Source of the DNA: Bradyrhizobium sp. AT1 | GTDB taxonomy: Bacteria > Pseudomonadota > Alphaproteobacteria > Rhizobiales > Xanthobacteraceae | Assembly: GCF_001590795.1 (NCBI RefSeq) | Contig: NZ_JXDL01000001.1 | Span: 4,022,638-4,067,837 of the forward strand | Direction of reading: 5' to 3' | DNA length: 45,200 nucleotides | Shown: in pieces, positions 16,788 through 25,656 of the stretch | Layout of the letters: every line of letters begins with the position of its first letter | How positions within the stretch are numbered: position 1 is the first letter of the stretch | Translations under genes and position numbers: made by a program | Notes under the pieces: model-generated | What the model was told of the DNA's origin: nothing | Seen by the model: only the letters and a program-made list of their open reading frames with translations | Databases searched by the model: none

Positions 16788-17499
16788 CTTGAGGCCCCGG
16801 GCGGCCGAGCTGCGCGTAAGCGCGGCGGGTCGCCTCGTTCAACGTCTGTTCCAGCTCCAGCCGCAGCGTTTCCATCGTGGCGGCGTCGGCGTCCGGCGGA
16901 ACGTGGATTTCCTTGATGCCGACCAGCGCGCCCCGCCCGAAGGGCAGGTTGATGGTGGTGCGGTCCCAGTTCTTCAGCCGGATGAAGCGGCTGGTCGCCA
17001 TCGCGAAAGGCATGATCGGCCGCCCCGATTCCCGTGCCAGCATGATAATGCCGAGCCCGGCCACGCGCGAGCGCTTGGGGACATCGGCGGTCAGCGCGAC
17101 ATTACAACCGGCCTGGAGCGTGCGCACCATTTCCTTGAAGGCGCCGACCCCGCCCTTGCGGTGAAACGCGCCGCCATGATCGCCGGAACCTCTGATGGTG
17201 CCGATGCCGAGCCGCTCCGCGGCGATCGCGTTGAACTCGCCGTCGCGATGGCGGGAGATCAGCACCTTGGCGCGATAGGAGGCCTTGTTCTGATTCTTGA
17301 TGAAGGGCGTGAGGAAATGCTGGCCGTGCCAGAACGCGAAGATCGCAGGGAGCTGCGGCTCAACCTGCGCATAGACGTCGGGCGGATCCAGCGTGAATCT
17401 GTTGGTCCGCCAGACCAGACGCAGATATTCGGCCGCCAGAACCCCGACGGCACGCTGAAACCAGCTGCTTCGCAGCGTATTGCGAAGCAGTCTTTTCAA
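16780..17499 (-). CDS. lysophospholipid acyltransferase family protein (DUF374)
   Basis: A 239-residue membrane-associated acyltransferase-like protein. It shows IFAFWHGQHF, the SRHRDGE motif (matching the DUF374 variant of the acyltransferase HxxxxD site), GIGTIRGSGDHGGA, ALTADVPKR and MLARESGRPIMP. Family members are probably lipid A or phospholipid acyltransferases, and the position directly upstream of waaA-lpxK supports a lipid A role. It overlaps DUF4170 upstream by 4 bp (ATGA) and waaA by 8 bp. Confidence 0.9.
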   Translation of the reverse strand: MKRLLRNTLRSSWFQRAVGVLAAEYLRLVWRTNRFTLDPPDVYAQVEPQLPAIFAFWHGQHFLTPFIKNQNKASYRAKVLISRHRDGEFNAIAAERLGIGTIRGSGDHGGAFHRKGGVGAFKEMVRTLQAGCNVALTADVPKRSRVAGLGIIMLARESGRPIMPFAMATSRFIRLKNWDRTTINLPFGRGALVGIKEIHVPPDADAATMETLRLELEQTLNEATRRAYAQLGRPGPQDA

Positions 17500-17738
17500 C
17501 GTGCCGGTTCTTGATTGGGGTCGAGCAGCCGATGGAGATGGACGATGAAATAGCGCATCTGCGCGTTGTCGACCGTGCTCTGCGCCTTGGCGCGCCAGGC
17601 GGCGTGGGCGGTTGCATAGTTCGGATAGAGGCCGACGATCTCGACGTCGTCGAGATTCTTGAAGGTGTTTTGGGTGAGATCGACGAGTTCGCCGCCGATC
17701 ACGAGGTGAAGCAGTTGTTGCGGGGCACTATCTGGCAT
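17496..17738 (-). CDS. DUF4170 domain-containing protein
   Basis: An 80-residue protein. ATG at 17738 (MPDSAPQQ) is preferred over the TTG ten codons upstream. The body LHLVIGGELVDLTQN, EIVGLYPNYATAHAAWRAKA and MRYFIVHLHRLLDP matches DUF4170, a small conserved alphaproteobacterial protein of unknown function usually found with waaA. ATGA overlap with the acyltransferase gene indicates coupling. It is 63 bp downstream of cysQ on the same strand. Confidence 0.88.
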   Translation of the reverse strand: MPDSAPQQLLHLVIGGELVDLTQNTFKNLDDVEIVGLYPNYATAHAAWRAKAQSTVDNAQMRYFIVHLHRLLDPNQEPAR

Positions 17739-17801
17739 GAGTTCTGTTCCTAACGGGCTGCCCGGCAAAGCAGTTGTTCGAGAAGCACGACAAAAAGCGC
17801 C

Positions 17802-18611
17802 TTAGGCCAAGGGGCGGTTTCGAAAATGCGCGACAATGCCCGCATGACGATCGCGCCCCGCTGCCACCAGCACCCCGTGCGCCACTTCCCGGCGGTTATA
17901 GAGGATGGGTTCTCCGGAGAGGTCACTCATCCTACCATCGGCTTCCTGCACGATCAAATCGGCCGCCGCAAGGTCCCAATCATGGCTGTTGCCGCCCGCA
18001 AAAGCCGCATCCAGCGCGCCGTGGGCGACCCGGCACAGGCGCAGCGCAAGCGAGCCGATTCGCGGATGTAGCTTGATGTCGCGGCCGGAGCCGTTGAGCC
18101 GCTCCACCAGCGGTTTCGGGCCTGCGACCCGGGAGAAGTCGAGCGCGGATCCGGGCGAGGCCTGCACGGAAGCGCCGTTGAGCGTGGTACCCCGGCCGCG
18201 TGCGGCGAAGAAGAACTCATTGGTCGTCGGCGCGAATACCGCGGCCAGCACCGGTGCGGCATCCTCGACCAGCGCGACGCTGACGCACCAGTCGTGATGG
18301 CCGCCGAGGTAATTGCGCGTGCCGTCGATGGGATCGACGATCCAGGTCAGCCGCCGCGACAGCCGGTTAGCGTCGTCGACGCTTTCCTCCGAGAGCCAGC
18401 CATAATCCGGCGTCGCACTGCGCAGGCGCGCTTCGAGCAGATCGTTGACGGCGATGTCGGCTTCCGACACCGGCGACGAGGCACCCTTGGTCCACGTCTT
18501 CAGCTCGGTCCGGAACATCGACTGCGCCAGCGCACCCGCTTCCCGCACCGTGTCTTGCAGCAGCGCCGCGTCGCGCGTCAGGATCGTGTCGTTCGCGTCA
18601 GCGTCCGCCAA
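17802..18611 (-). CDS. cysQ: 3'(2'),5'-bisphosphate nucleotidase / inositol monophosphatase family
   Basis: A 269-residue Mg-dependent phosphatase of the FIG superfamily. Metal and catalytic motifs are all visible: SPVSEADIAVN, WLSEES, WIVDPIDGTRNYL and the C-terminal HDWDLAAADLIVQEA. CysQ removes a phosphate from PAP produced in sulfation; other members hydrolyse inositol phosphates, so the substrate is assigned by similarity of context and length. The start is a TTG at 18611, overlapping the end of pmbA by 14 bp; no ATG is available nearby without losing conserved sequence. Confidence 0.88.
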   Translation of the reverse strand: MADADANDTILTRDAALLQDTVREAGALAQSMFRTELKTWTKGASSPVSEADIAVNDLLEARLRSATPDYGWLSEESVDDANRLSRRLTWIVDPIDGTRNYLGGHHDWCVSVALVEDAAPVLAAVFAPTTNEFFFAARGRGTTLNGASVQASPGSALDFSRVAGPKPLVERLNGSGRDIKLHPRIGSLALRLCRVAHGALDAAFAGGNSHDWDLAAADLIVQEADGRMSDLSGEPILYNRREVAHGVLVAAGRDRHAGIVAHFRNRPLA

Positions 18612-20001
18612 GCGTCAAGCCCTCGATGCGCACCGTCGGCGCATTGATGCCGTAGCGGAACTCGAGATTGTTCGCCGGCTGCATCGACTTGAAGATCTCG
18701 AACAGATGGCCGGCGATCGTCACCTCGCTGACGGGATAGGTGATCTCGCCGTTCTCGATCCAGAAGCCGGAGGCGCCGCGGCTGTAATCGCCGGTGACGC
18801 CGTTGACACCCGAGCCAATCAGGTCGGTGACGTAAAAGCCCTGCTTGATGTCGGAGATCAGCTCGGCGGGCGTCGGCGTGCCGGGCTCGAGATGCAGATT
18901 GTAAGGGCCCGGCGACGGCGAGGACGACACGCCGCGATGGGCGTGGCCGGTGGTGGCAAGGCCGAGCTCGCGCGCGGTGGCGCAGTCGAGCAGCCAGGTC
19001 GTCAGCACGCCCTCGTCGATCAGCGCGATCTTCTTCACCGCGACGCCCTCGGCGTCGAAAGTCTGCGAGCGCAGGCCGCGCTTGCGCAAGGGATCGTCGA
19101 TGATGCGGATGTTCTTGGCGAACAACTGCTGGCCGAGCTTGTCCTTGAGGAAGCTGGTCTTGCGCGCGATCGAGGCGCCGTTGATGGCGCCGACGACATG
19201 GCCGACCAGCGAGCCGGCAACGCGCGGATCGAACACCACGGGCACCTTGCAGGTCTCGACCTTGCGCGGATTGGAGCGCGCCACGGTGCGCTCGCCGGCG
19301 GAACGGCCGACGATGCCGGGCGACAGCAGATCGGCGCCATGCGGCGCCGAGGTGAAGTCGTAATCGCGCTCCATGCCGGTGCCTTCGCCCGAGATGGCGG
19401 TGGCCGAGATGCCCTGGCTGGAACGCAGGTAAGAACCGTGGAAGCCGGTCGAAGTGACCAGCACCATGCCGCCCATGCCCGCGGACGCCGAGGCGCCGCC
19501 GGATTTGGTGACGCCCTTCACGGCGAGGGCCGCAGCCTCGGCTTCGAGCGCGCGGCGCTCGAGCTCGCTCGTGGCGGGCACGTCGGGATCGAGCAGGTCG
19601 AGATCGGGGAAGTCGCGCGCGAGCAGCGCGGGATCGGCAAGCCCGACATATTTGTCATCGGGCGCGACGCGCGCCATCGCGACCGCGCGTTCGGCGAGCT
19701 TGGTGACGGCATCGCCGCTGACGTCGTTGGTCGAGACCACCGCCTGGCGCTGGCCGACCAGCACGCGCAGGCCGACATCGTCGCCCTCGGAGCGCTCGGA
19801 TTCCTCGACGCGTCCGTCGCGCACCTCGACGCCTTGCGAGACGCCGCGCACCGCGACCGCATCGGCCGCATCGGCGCCGGCGCGCCTGGCCGCCTCGACC
19901 AGCCGCTGCGCCAGATCCGACAGCGCGGATTGGTCGAACAGGTCGCGATTGGCCCCAGATGATTTTTGGGTCGAAGACGTCGAGCTTGGTGAAGAGTTCA
20001 C
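18598..20001 (-). CDS. pmbA: TldD/PmbA family metalloprotease
   Basis: A 467-residue PmbA-type protein; E. coli TldD/TldE(PmbA) form a zinc protease that processes modified peptides such as microcin B17. The N-terminal domain has VEVRDGRVEESERSE and VGLRVLVGQRQAVVS. The C-terminal part has VVFDPRVAGSLVGHVVGAING, HRGVSSSPSPGPYNL and RGASGFWIENGEITYPVSE. The HExxxH metal motif of TldD is absent, as expected for PmbA. The GTG at 20001 with AGGA eight bases upstream is preferred over an extension to 20076. It is followed by cysQ with a 14-bp overlap. Confidence 0.9.
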   Translation of the reverse strand: MNSSPSSTSSTQKSSGANRDLFDQSALSDLAQRLVEAARRAGADAADAVAVRGVSQGVEVRDGRVEESERSEGDDVGLRVLVGQRQAVVSTNDVSGDAVTKLAERAVAMARVAPDDKYVGLADPALLARDFPDLDLLDPDVPATSELERRALEAEAAALAVKGVTKSGGASASAGMGGMVLVTSTGFHGSYLRSSQGISATAISGEGTGMERDYDFTSAPHGADLLSPGIVGRSAGERTVARSNPRKVETCKVPVVFDPRVAGSLVGHVVGAINGASIARKTSFLKDKLGQQLFAKNIRIIDDPLRKRGLRSQTFDAEGVAVKKIALIDEGVLTTWLLDCATARELGLATTGHAHRGVSSSPSPGPYNLHLEPGTPTPAELISDIKQGFYVTDLIGSGVNGVTGDYSRGASGFWIENGEITYPVSEVTIAGHLFEIFKSMQPANNLEFRYGINAPTVRIEGLTLGGR

Positions 20002-20266
20002 GAACGAAATCCTGTTGGGGCGGGGGTTCGGGACCGGAACCCACAGATGTGCCCTAATGGCGCGGACTTCAAGCATTTTCAGCCTGCCAAAAGCTCAGAT
20101 TCGCCGGTTGCGCGCAACGTCTCGTCAATCATGCGCGCCAAGCTCTTGTCAATCATGAGCAGCAGTGAGGATGGATTAACCAGCCTTTTTAAGCGGTTTC
20201 GGAAACGGCCGCGCTAAGGTCCTCGCATCGACCGGGAACATAATCCCGGCGGGGAGAACTAAAGCC

Positions 20267-20785
20267 GTGAGGCGTCAAACAGCAACATGCGGGGTCGCTC
20301 CCGCCGGGTCGAGCCGCTCTCTGCGGCTCGACCCACTTTCCCTTCCGGTCCGCTTCGATGCGCACGATCCGCGCGCCGACGGACATGTCCGGCAGATCGA
20401 GCTTCATCGCGAACGTGTCGTGCTGCGCCGTGCCGTCCGCGGCATGCAGATGGCGATCAACGTCCGCGTCAGCGACTTCACCGGTGTCGCGCTGCGCGGC
20501 AATGACGAGGCGCAAGCTCTCGTCCTCGTGCATCGCGATCCCTCGCTCTCCGTGCCGCTGCTGGTCGGCGCCGACGGCGAAGAACTCGCGGAAGCCTGGG
20601 CGGTCTGGAGCGAGCTGTTCGCGCTGCCGCAACTCGACGAAGGCGCGCGCAAGCCCGCAGCCCGCCGCCGCCGCGCCAATGCGATCCGCGCCCGCCGTCC
20701 GAAATTCCTGATGCGCCGCCGCGTTGCGATGGCGCGCGAGCTCATCGTTCATCGCGAAGAGCGCGAGATCATCGCGCGGAATTGA
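20267..20785 (+). CDS. DUF6101-like conserved protein
   Basis: A 172-residue, Arg-rich protein starting at GTG 20267 behind a good GGGGAG site. Conserved-looking features are SSRSLRLDPLSLPVRFDA, RVVLRRAVRGMQMAINV and the basic C-terminus RRPKFLMRRR. I match it to DUF6101, a Rhizobiales family of unknown function, from memory and with moderate confidence. No signal or membrane segment is seen. A short CCGGGA...TCCCGG hairpin lies just upstream. It is divergent from pmbA. Confidence 0.7.
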   Translation: MRRQTATCGVAPAGSSRSLRLDPLSLPVRFDAHDPRADGHVRQIELHRERVVLRRAVRGMQMAINVRVSDFTGVALRGNDEAQALVLVHRDPSLSVPLLVGADGEELAEAWAVWSELFALPQLDEGARKPAARRRRANAIRARRPKFLMRRRVAMARELIVHREEREIIARN

Positions 20786-20802
20786 GCGGCAATTTCAGCT
20801 GC

Positions 20803-20893
20803 CGTAGGGCGGGTTAGCCGTAGGCGTAACCCGCCTCTTTGCGTTCTACTCGGACAGAAGTTGGCGGATTACGCTTCGCTAATCCGCCCTACG
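20803..20893. repeat. palindromic intergenic repeat, CGTAGGGCGG...CCGCCCTACG type
   Basis: Outer arms CGTAGGGCGGGTTAG and CTAATCCGCCCTACG are near-perfect complements, with internal GGCGTAACCCGCC and GGCGGATTACGC pairs. It lies between the convergent ends of the DUF6101-like gene and ubiA and may serve both as a 3' hairpin. Confidence 0.75.
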
Positions 20894-20897
20894 CATC

Positions 20898-21836
20898 CTA
20901 CGAGAGCTGTGCCCGCGTCACCGCGTCCGTCAGAAATCCCGCAAACAGCAGCAAGCCCGCATGCTTGTTCGACTTGAACAGGCGCAGGCACAGCTCGGGA
21001 TCGTCGATCCGGAGGCGCGCGATCTGCCACGCCAGATGCGCGGCAAAGGCGGCAAGCCCGAGCCAGGCCGGCCAGCGCGCATCGGCGGAGGCCAGGGCGA
21101 CGCCGATCAACATCACCGCGACGCCATAGAACAGGATCAGCGCCTGATGCGTATGGGCGCCGAACAGGCGTGCGGTGGATTTGACACCGATCAGCGCGTC
21201 GTCCTCGGCGTCCTGATGCGCGTAGATCGTGTCATAGCCGATCACCCAGGCGATCGAACCGGCATAGAGCACCAGTGCGGTGACGTCGATGCGTCCGAAA
21301 GTGACGGCAAAGCCCATCAGCGCACCCCAGGAGAAGGCGAGCCCGAGAAAGACCTGCGGCCACCAGGTGACGCGCTTCATGAAGGGATAGATGGCGACAA
21401 CCAGGAGTGAGGCGATGCCGGTCATGACGGCAAAGCGGTTGAACTGCAGCAGCACGACGCACCCGACCAGCGCCAGAGCAACCAGGAAGGCCAGCGCCTG
21501 CTTCACGCTGATGTGCCCCGCGGGCAACGGCCGCGAGCGGGTGCGCTCGACCTTGTCGTCGAGATCGCGATCGGTGATGTCGTTCCAGGCGCAGCCCGCC
21601 CCGCGCATCGCGAAAGCGCCGATGAAGAACAGGACGATGGTGAGCGGCAGGCCGCGGACGTCATGCGCCATGCCGCTCGCGAGCGCTGCCGACCACCAGC
21701 AGGGCATCAGCAGCAGCCAGGAGCCGATCGGACGATCGAAGCGGGACAGGCGCAAATAAGGCCGCGCCCATTGCGGCGCGCGCGTATCAACCCAGTTGCC
21801 GGTGGAATCGGCAACGCGGGCGGATGCGTCGCTCAT
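20898..21836 (-). CDS. ubiA: 4-hydroxybenzoate polyprenyltransferase
   Basis: A 312-residue integral membrane prenyltransferase that joins a polyprenyl chain to 4-hydroxybenzoate in ubiquinone synthesis. The first Asp-rich motif is NDITDRDLD (from residue 85) and the second is YAHQDAEDD (near 205), with about eight to nine hydrophobic helices between and around them. RPIGSWLLLMPCWW near the N-terminus is typical. It overlaps the upstream exported-protein gene by 4 bp (ATGA), so the two are cotranslated. Confidence 0.95.
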   Translation of the reverse strand: MSDASARVADSTGNWVDTRAPQWARPYLRLSRFDRPIGSWLLLMPCWWSAALASGMAHDVRGLPLTIVLFFIGAFAMRGAGCAWNDITDRDLDDKVERTRSRPLPAGHISVKQALAFLVALALVGCVVLLQFNRFAVMTGIASLLVVAIYPFMKRVTWWPQVFLGLAFSWGALMGFAVTFGRIDVTALVLYAGSIAWVIGYDTIYAHQDAEDDALIGVKSTARLFGAHTHQALILFYGVAVMLIGVALASADARWPAWLGLAAFAAHLAWQIARLRIDDPELCLRLFKSNKHAGLLLFAGFLTDAVTRAQLS

Positions 21837-22510
21837 CGGGTGAGGACGTTGCCGTTGAGCGTGTCGAAGGTGCTGCCGCCCTTCTTGCCGGCATTGGCCT
21901 CAGGCGCCGAGCCCGAGCCCAGCACCTCGCTCAGCGACGGGCCTGCGGGGCGCGCCTGCTGCTGCTGCATCTGCGTCGCGACGTTGCAGACCTTGGTCGC
22001 CATGGCCTCGGTGTTCTTGTGGCCGTCCTTCATCTGCGCGCCGACCTGCGGCGGGATTCCGCATTTGGCGGCGTGTGTGTCGATGTACTTGATCATCTTC
22101 GACTCGGCCTGGCTGAAATTGCGGATCAGCTTGCAGGCCTCGTCAGGCGGCGCGTGACGGTCGCTCGCGGCCTTGATCAGCTTGCCGCGCTTCTCGGCCT
22201 CTTCGCGCAGGGGCATGAACGCCTTCATGCAGTCCTCGCCGGGACCGGCCTGGGTCGGCGGCGCCGCGCTGAAGGCGCCGGCGCCACCGATCGGTGCGGC
22301 GCCGTTCACGGGAAAGGACGATTGCGGCGCCGTGCCCACGGAGGCGGTCGGTGCCGCACCATTCACGGGCGGAAAGGGAGAGCTGGCCGCGGGGGCGCTG
22401 GTCGCGGCCTGACCGGGCAGAGGCGCCGGGAACGCGCTTTGCGCATAAGCACCGGCGGCACCCATGGTGACCATGGCGGCAGTGATCGGAACCACCAAAT
22501 GACGGATCAT
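21833..22510 (-). CDS. exported protein of unknown function, upstream partner of ubiA
   Basis: A 225-residue protein starting at ATG 22510 with GGAGAG nine bases upstream. A signal peptide (MIRHLVVPITAAMVTMGAAGAYA) is followed by a low-complexity Pro/Ala/Ser segment with repeated FPVNGAAP units. A helical domain then carries four cysteines (GEDCMKAF, DEACKLI, AAKCGIP, TKVCNVA), and a Gln-rich tail ends the protein. The function is unknown. The ATGA overlap with ubiA means coupled expression but does not prove a quinone role. Confidence 0.8.
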   Translation of the reverse strand: MIRHLVVPITAAMVTMGAAGAYAQSAFPAPLPGQAATSAPAASSPFPPVNGAAPTASVGTAPQSSFPVNGAAPIGGAGAFSAAPPTQAGPGEDCMKAFMPLREEAEKRGKLIKAASDRHAPPDEACKLIRNFSQAESKMIKYIDTHAAKCGIPPQVGAQMKDGHKNTEAMATKVCNVATQMQQQQARPAGPSLSEVLGSGSAPEANAGKKGGSTFDTLNGNVLTR

Positions 22511-22719
22511 CAAGAAAATCTCTCCGGCAGGAGCTGACGGGGTCCAGCGTCTTCCAATTGAAGCGCAACCAGCGTGCTCGCGATTTTACGATTCCCGCCG
22601 GCCCTTAACAACCCACCGAATAGGGCAAGAGCGCGGCGCGCCGACGCAGCGACTTGGCAATATTTACCCCGAAATGGCTGCTTTCGGTTAATAACGGCGC
22701 CAAATTGGACTTTTGAAGC

Positions 22720-23475
22720 ATGCCGTCCCACGATTTTCGCGCTCCCCGCCTGTTCGTCGACACCCCCTTGGCCCAGGACGCCAGGGTCTTGCTCGACCGC
22801 GACCAGAGCAATTATCTCGGCAACGTGTTGCGGCTTGCCGCCGGGGCCGAGGTTCTGGCGTTCAACGGCCGCGACGGCGAGTGGCAGGCCGCGATTGAGG
22901 GCCGCAAGCGGCCGGACGGCCTCGTCATCCTCCAGCAGACCCGGCCGCAGGACCGGCTCGCCGACCTCGCTTACGTCTTCGCCCCGCTGAAGCATGCCCG
23001 GCTCGACTACATGGTCCAGAAAGCCATCGAGATGGGCGCCGCCAGTCTGCAGCCGGTGCTGACCCGGTTCACCCAGGCCTCCCGGGTCAACACCGAGCGG
23101 ATGCGCGCCAATGTCGTCGAGGCCGCCGAGCAGTGCGGTATTCTGGGCATTGCCACCGTCGCCGAACCGGTCGCCCTGGAGCGCTTCCTCAGCCAGCGCC
23201 CGGCCGACCGCCTGCTGATCTTCTGCGATGAGGCGGCCGCGGTCCAAGACCCCATTCAGGCCCTGCAAGCCGCCCGCAGGACCGGACAAGGTATCGACGT
23301 CCTGATCGGCCCCGAAGGCGGCTTTGCCGAGGAAGAGCGGGCCCTGCTGCTGCGGCAGCCGGACATCCTGCGCCTCGCGCTCGGTCCCCGAATCATGCGG
23401 GCCGACACCGCGGCGGTGGCCGCGCTGGCTCTGGTCCAGGCGGTGCTGGGCGATTGGGGCGATCGGAGGGGCTAG
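22720..23475 (+). CDS. rsmE: 16S rRNA (uracil1498-N3)-methyltransferase
   Basis: A 251-residue RsmE of the SPOUT superfamily. An N-terminal PUA-like part begins APRLFVDTPLAQDA. The C-terminal trefoil-knot domain contains KAIEMGAASLQPVLT, EAAEQCGILGIA, LIGPEGGFAEEE and ALGPRIMRADTAAVAAL, which bind S-adenosylmethionine. It methylates N3 of U1498 in 16S rRNA. Its stop overlaps the convergent AraC gene stop in a shared CTAG (23472-23475). Confidence 0.95.
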   Translation: MPSHDFRAPRLFVDTPLAQDARVLLDRDQSNYLGNVLRLAAGAEVLAFNGRDGEWQAAIEGRKRPDGLVILQQTRPQDRLADLAYVFAPLKHARLDYMVQKAIEMGAASLQPVLTRFTQASRVNTERMRANVVEAAEQCGILGIATVAEPVALERFLSQRPADRLLIFCDEAAAVQDPIQALQAARRTGQGIDVLIGPEGGFAEEERALLLRQPDILRLALGPRIMRADTAAVAALALVQAVLGDWGDRRG

Positions 23476-24485
23476 ATCGTTTTCCGAGTCCTGCCCAGCA
23501 AGGTGTCCGACGGCAGCTCTCCGAAGGCCGCCTTGTAACTCGCCGCGAACCCGCCCAGATGCCAGAAACCGTGCGCAATCGCGCAGGCCTTCACGCTGCG
23601 CCGGCCCGCACCGAGGCGCAGCTGCTTGCGGACCGACCAGAGCCGCAGAATCCGGCTATAGCGATGCGGACTGAGGCCGCAAATGGCCTGCGTCGCGCTC
23701 TGGAGCGTGCGAACGGACACACCGACCTGGGCCGCGAGCTCAGGCGTCTTGTGCCAGATCGTCAGATCCTGCTGAATCAATCTTTCCATGTCCGCGACGA
23801 TGCGCCTGTAGCTCTGCATCGTGGACGACACGGCCTCGTCCTTCGTGCCCGTGCGCAACGCAGCATCCATCGTGCTGAGCAGAGATTGCTCGACGGCCGT
23901 CAACGAGGCCTGCTCGTTCAGGAAGTCCGGGTCGTGCGCTGCAATTTCCAGCGTGACAGAGACCAGACGGCGTAACGCCGCAAGCGCGTCCGACGCCGGG
24001 TTCACCAGATGATAGCCGCGATCCAGTTGCGTCCATGGCTCACGCGGGGGCGGAGTGAAATACACGATGGCTATCAGCCGGCCCTCCGGCTCGTGGACCA
24101 GGCAATCAGAGGCCCCTCGCAGCATGACGATGGAGCGGCCCATCGATTGCCCGTTGATGCGAGCCGAGGTCACGTGATCCATCGGCACCACGACGGCGGC
24201 GGCAGCATTCGTCAGGTGATAGCCGCGAATGATCCGCGGAAAGGTTTTCACCAGCGACAGGGTCATGCTCGGCAAGCTGAGCCGGGCGCGCATGATTGGC
24301 ATCGCTCCGGCAGACAAGGGCATGCTGGATGCGCCGGCATACGTCTCCGTCTCGCCGAAATGGTCGATGTCATAGGCCTTGAGCTCGAGGGCGGACGACG
24401 GCTTGAGCCTCTGGAAGGACATCAAGCGGTCCGTCGCCTGCTTTGGCGCTCCATCGCGCGCGATATCGAAATGGCCCTGATCCAT
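23472..24485 (-). CDS. AraC family transcriptional regulator
   Basis: A 337-residue regulator. Residues about 20-210 form a cupin/AraC-type sensor domain. The C-terminal 100 residues are the double helix-turn-helix: LAAQVGVSVRTLQSATQ, then CAIAHGFWHLGGFAASYKAAFGELP. The effector is unknown. The start ATG 24485 is 10 bp downstream of the stop of the winged-helix gene on the same strand, so both regulators form one transcript. It converges onto rsmE with a 4-bp overlap. Confidence 0.9.
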   Translation of the reverse strand: MDQGHFDIARDGAPKQATDRLMSFQRLKPSSALELKAYDIDHFGETETYAGASSMPLSAGAMPIMRARLSLPSMTLSLVKTFPRIIRGYHLTNAAAAVVVPMDHVTSARINGQSMGRSIVMLRGASDCLVHEPEGRLIAIVYFTPPPREPWTQLDRGYHLVNPASDALAALRRLVSVTLEIAAHDPDFLNEQASLTAVEQSLLSTMDAALRTGTKDEAVSSTMQSYRRIVADMERLIQQDLTIWHKTPELAAQVGVSVRTLQSATQAICGLSPHRYSRILRLWSVRKQLRLGAGRRSVKACAIAHGFWHLGGFAASYKAAFGELPSDTLLGRTRKTI

Positions 24486-24495
24486 ATGCTGCTGC

Positions 24496-25062
24496 TTACC
24501 TGGCCTTCCTCACGTTCACGGCCCCCTTGGAGGCGCGCAGATCGTCCGGCCCATTGATGCCGGCACGCTTGAGATCTCGAAGCAGCTTCTTCAGCAGCAG
24601 CATGTTGGTGTTCTGCAGCTCGTGGTTATTTCCAAACCTGAATGCGTTCTGCTCGGTCACGATCAGTCCGGCCTTGGTTTCTTCGAGAATCTTGCGCCTC
24701 TTCAATCCCGTCACGCGGCGGCGCACGGTTTCGAGCGGCAGGCTGAGAAAACGTGAGAGTGCCGCACGCGAGACGCCCTGCTTGATCACATCCGGCTCGA
24801 CCGCGTGAATGCTTGAGAACTTCTCGTCCAACACCGGGTCGTTCATCACGTGGATGACGTTCGCGTTCAGAACCGCATGAACGATCAGAAGGTCCAGTGG
24901 ATCGAATTCCTCGTAGTGCCGGAACAGCTCGCTCATCGAGAACAGCATGTAGGCCAGCGTATGTCGCGAGACCGTCCGGATAATATCTGAAGCATTGCGC
25001 ATGAATCGAAAACCAACATCCATCTTGTAAACGATGGCTACGGCGAGCGGATCATCCGCCAT
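24496..25062 (-). CDS. winged-helix DNA-binding protein, unknown role
   Basis: A 188-residue protein from ATG 25062 (a TTG two codons upstream is an alternative). A helical N-terminal part (about 1-85) is followed by a winged helix of Crp/MarR type: GVSRAALSRFLSLPLETVRRRV, then LKRRKILEE, then a wing GLIVTEQN. The C-terminus is basic. No cyclic-nucleotide-binding domain is present. It is cotranscribed with the AraC gene 10 bp downstream and may act in the same circuit. I cannot name a family more precisely. Confidence 0.7.
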   Translation of the reverse strand: MADDPLAVAIVYKMDVGFRFMRNASDIIRTVSRHTLAYMLFSMSELFRHYEEFDPLDLLIVHAVLNANVIHVMNDPVLDEKFSSIHAVEPDVIKQGVSRAALSRFLSLPLETVRRRVTGLKRRKILEETKAGLIVTEQNAFRFGNNHELQNTNMLLLKKLLRDLKRAGINGPDDLRASKGAVNVRKAR

Positions 25063-25197
25063 ACCCAAATTGAGTATGCGGCGACTTGCCGTCGGTTCTC
25101 AATTTATCATTGTGGCTTCAGGCATTCGGCCGCACCGCGACGTCGCTCGCTGATGCGTTCGCGAAGGCGATGACGGCCACTCGAGGTGACGAGAGCG

Positions 25198-25431
25198 ATG
25201 GAAGGCAGGGCGGTCAATGACGGCGGCGCGCTGGATACAACAGGATATGAAGAGCTGCGGCTCATCAGGGCATTTCTCCGTCTCACCGACCCCGGCCGAA
25301 GGCAGAAGATCCTCAACCTGGTGGAGCAGCTCGCGGAGGACACCGAATTCGCTGCGGCAGGGCCGGCCTTCGTCGCGGCCGACGCATCGGCCCCGGAGCC
25401 GATCAGGGACTTCGCTGCCCCCACCGAGTAA
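25198..25431 (+). CDS. small conserved-looking protein, 77 aa
   Basis: From ATG 25198 the peptide contains YEELRLIRAFLRLTDPGRR followed by QKILNLVEQLAED. This motif is familiar at the C-terminus of many alphaproteobacterial helix-turn-helix proteins and small hypotheticals. The N-terminal DNA-binding part is absent, so it could be a stand-alone small protein or a remnant. The ribosome site is weak. It is divergent from the winged-helix gene. Confidence 0.5.
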   Translation: MEGRAVNDGGALDTTGYEELRLIRAFLRLTDPGRRQKILNLVEQLAEDTEFAAAGPAFVAADASAPEPIRDFAAPTE

Positions 25432-25465
25432 GGCTGCTGCTCTCGTCAACAGCCGACACCAGCAG

Positions 25466-25495
25466 AGGTATTTTATTACCTGTCAAAAATGACAG
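25466..25495. promoter_or_regulatory. AT-rich palindromic site with TGTCA-AAAA-TGACA
   Basis: Adjacent inverted repeats AGGTA/TACCT (25466-25481) and CTGTCA-AAAA-TGACAG (25480-25495) lie in the 225-bp spacer before hisZ. The second has the symmetry of a dimeric repressor/activator site. The binding protein is unknown; one of the two regulators encoded just upstream is possible. Confidence 0.4.
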
Positions 25496-25656
25496 CGCTT
25501 CTCCGTTTCTGGCCTGACTGACCGGCCGCCTTCGCGCCAAACCTCGTTAAGCGATTGATCCTTTGGAGGTCGAAACCGCGGATCGGCCATGCTAAGGGCT
25601 GCGCAATTCTGTGCTCCCCTTGCCTGCCCGGTTCCTCCGGGACGATGGACCCCGTT

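Noticed and set aside
20130..20160. Direct repeat GTCAATCATG twice upstream of the DUF6101-like gene
   Set aside because: Only ten bases, not symmetric, and without a clear promoter relation. It could be chance, so it is not called as a regulatory site.
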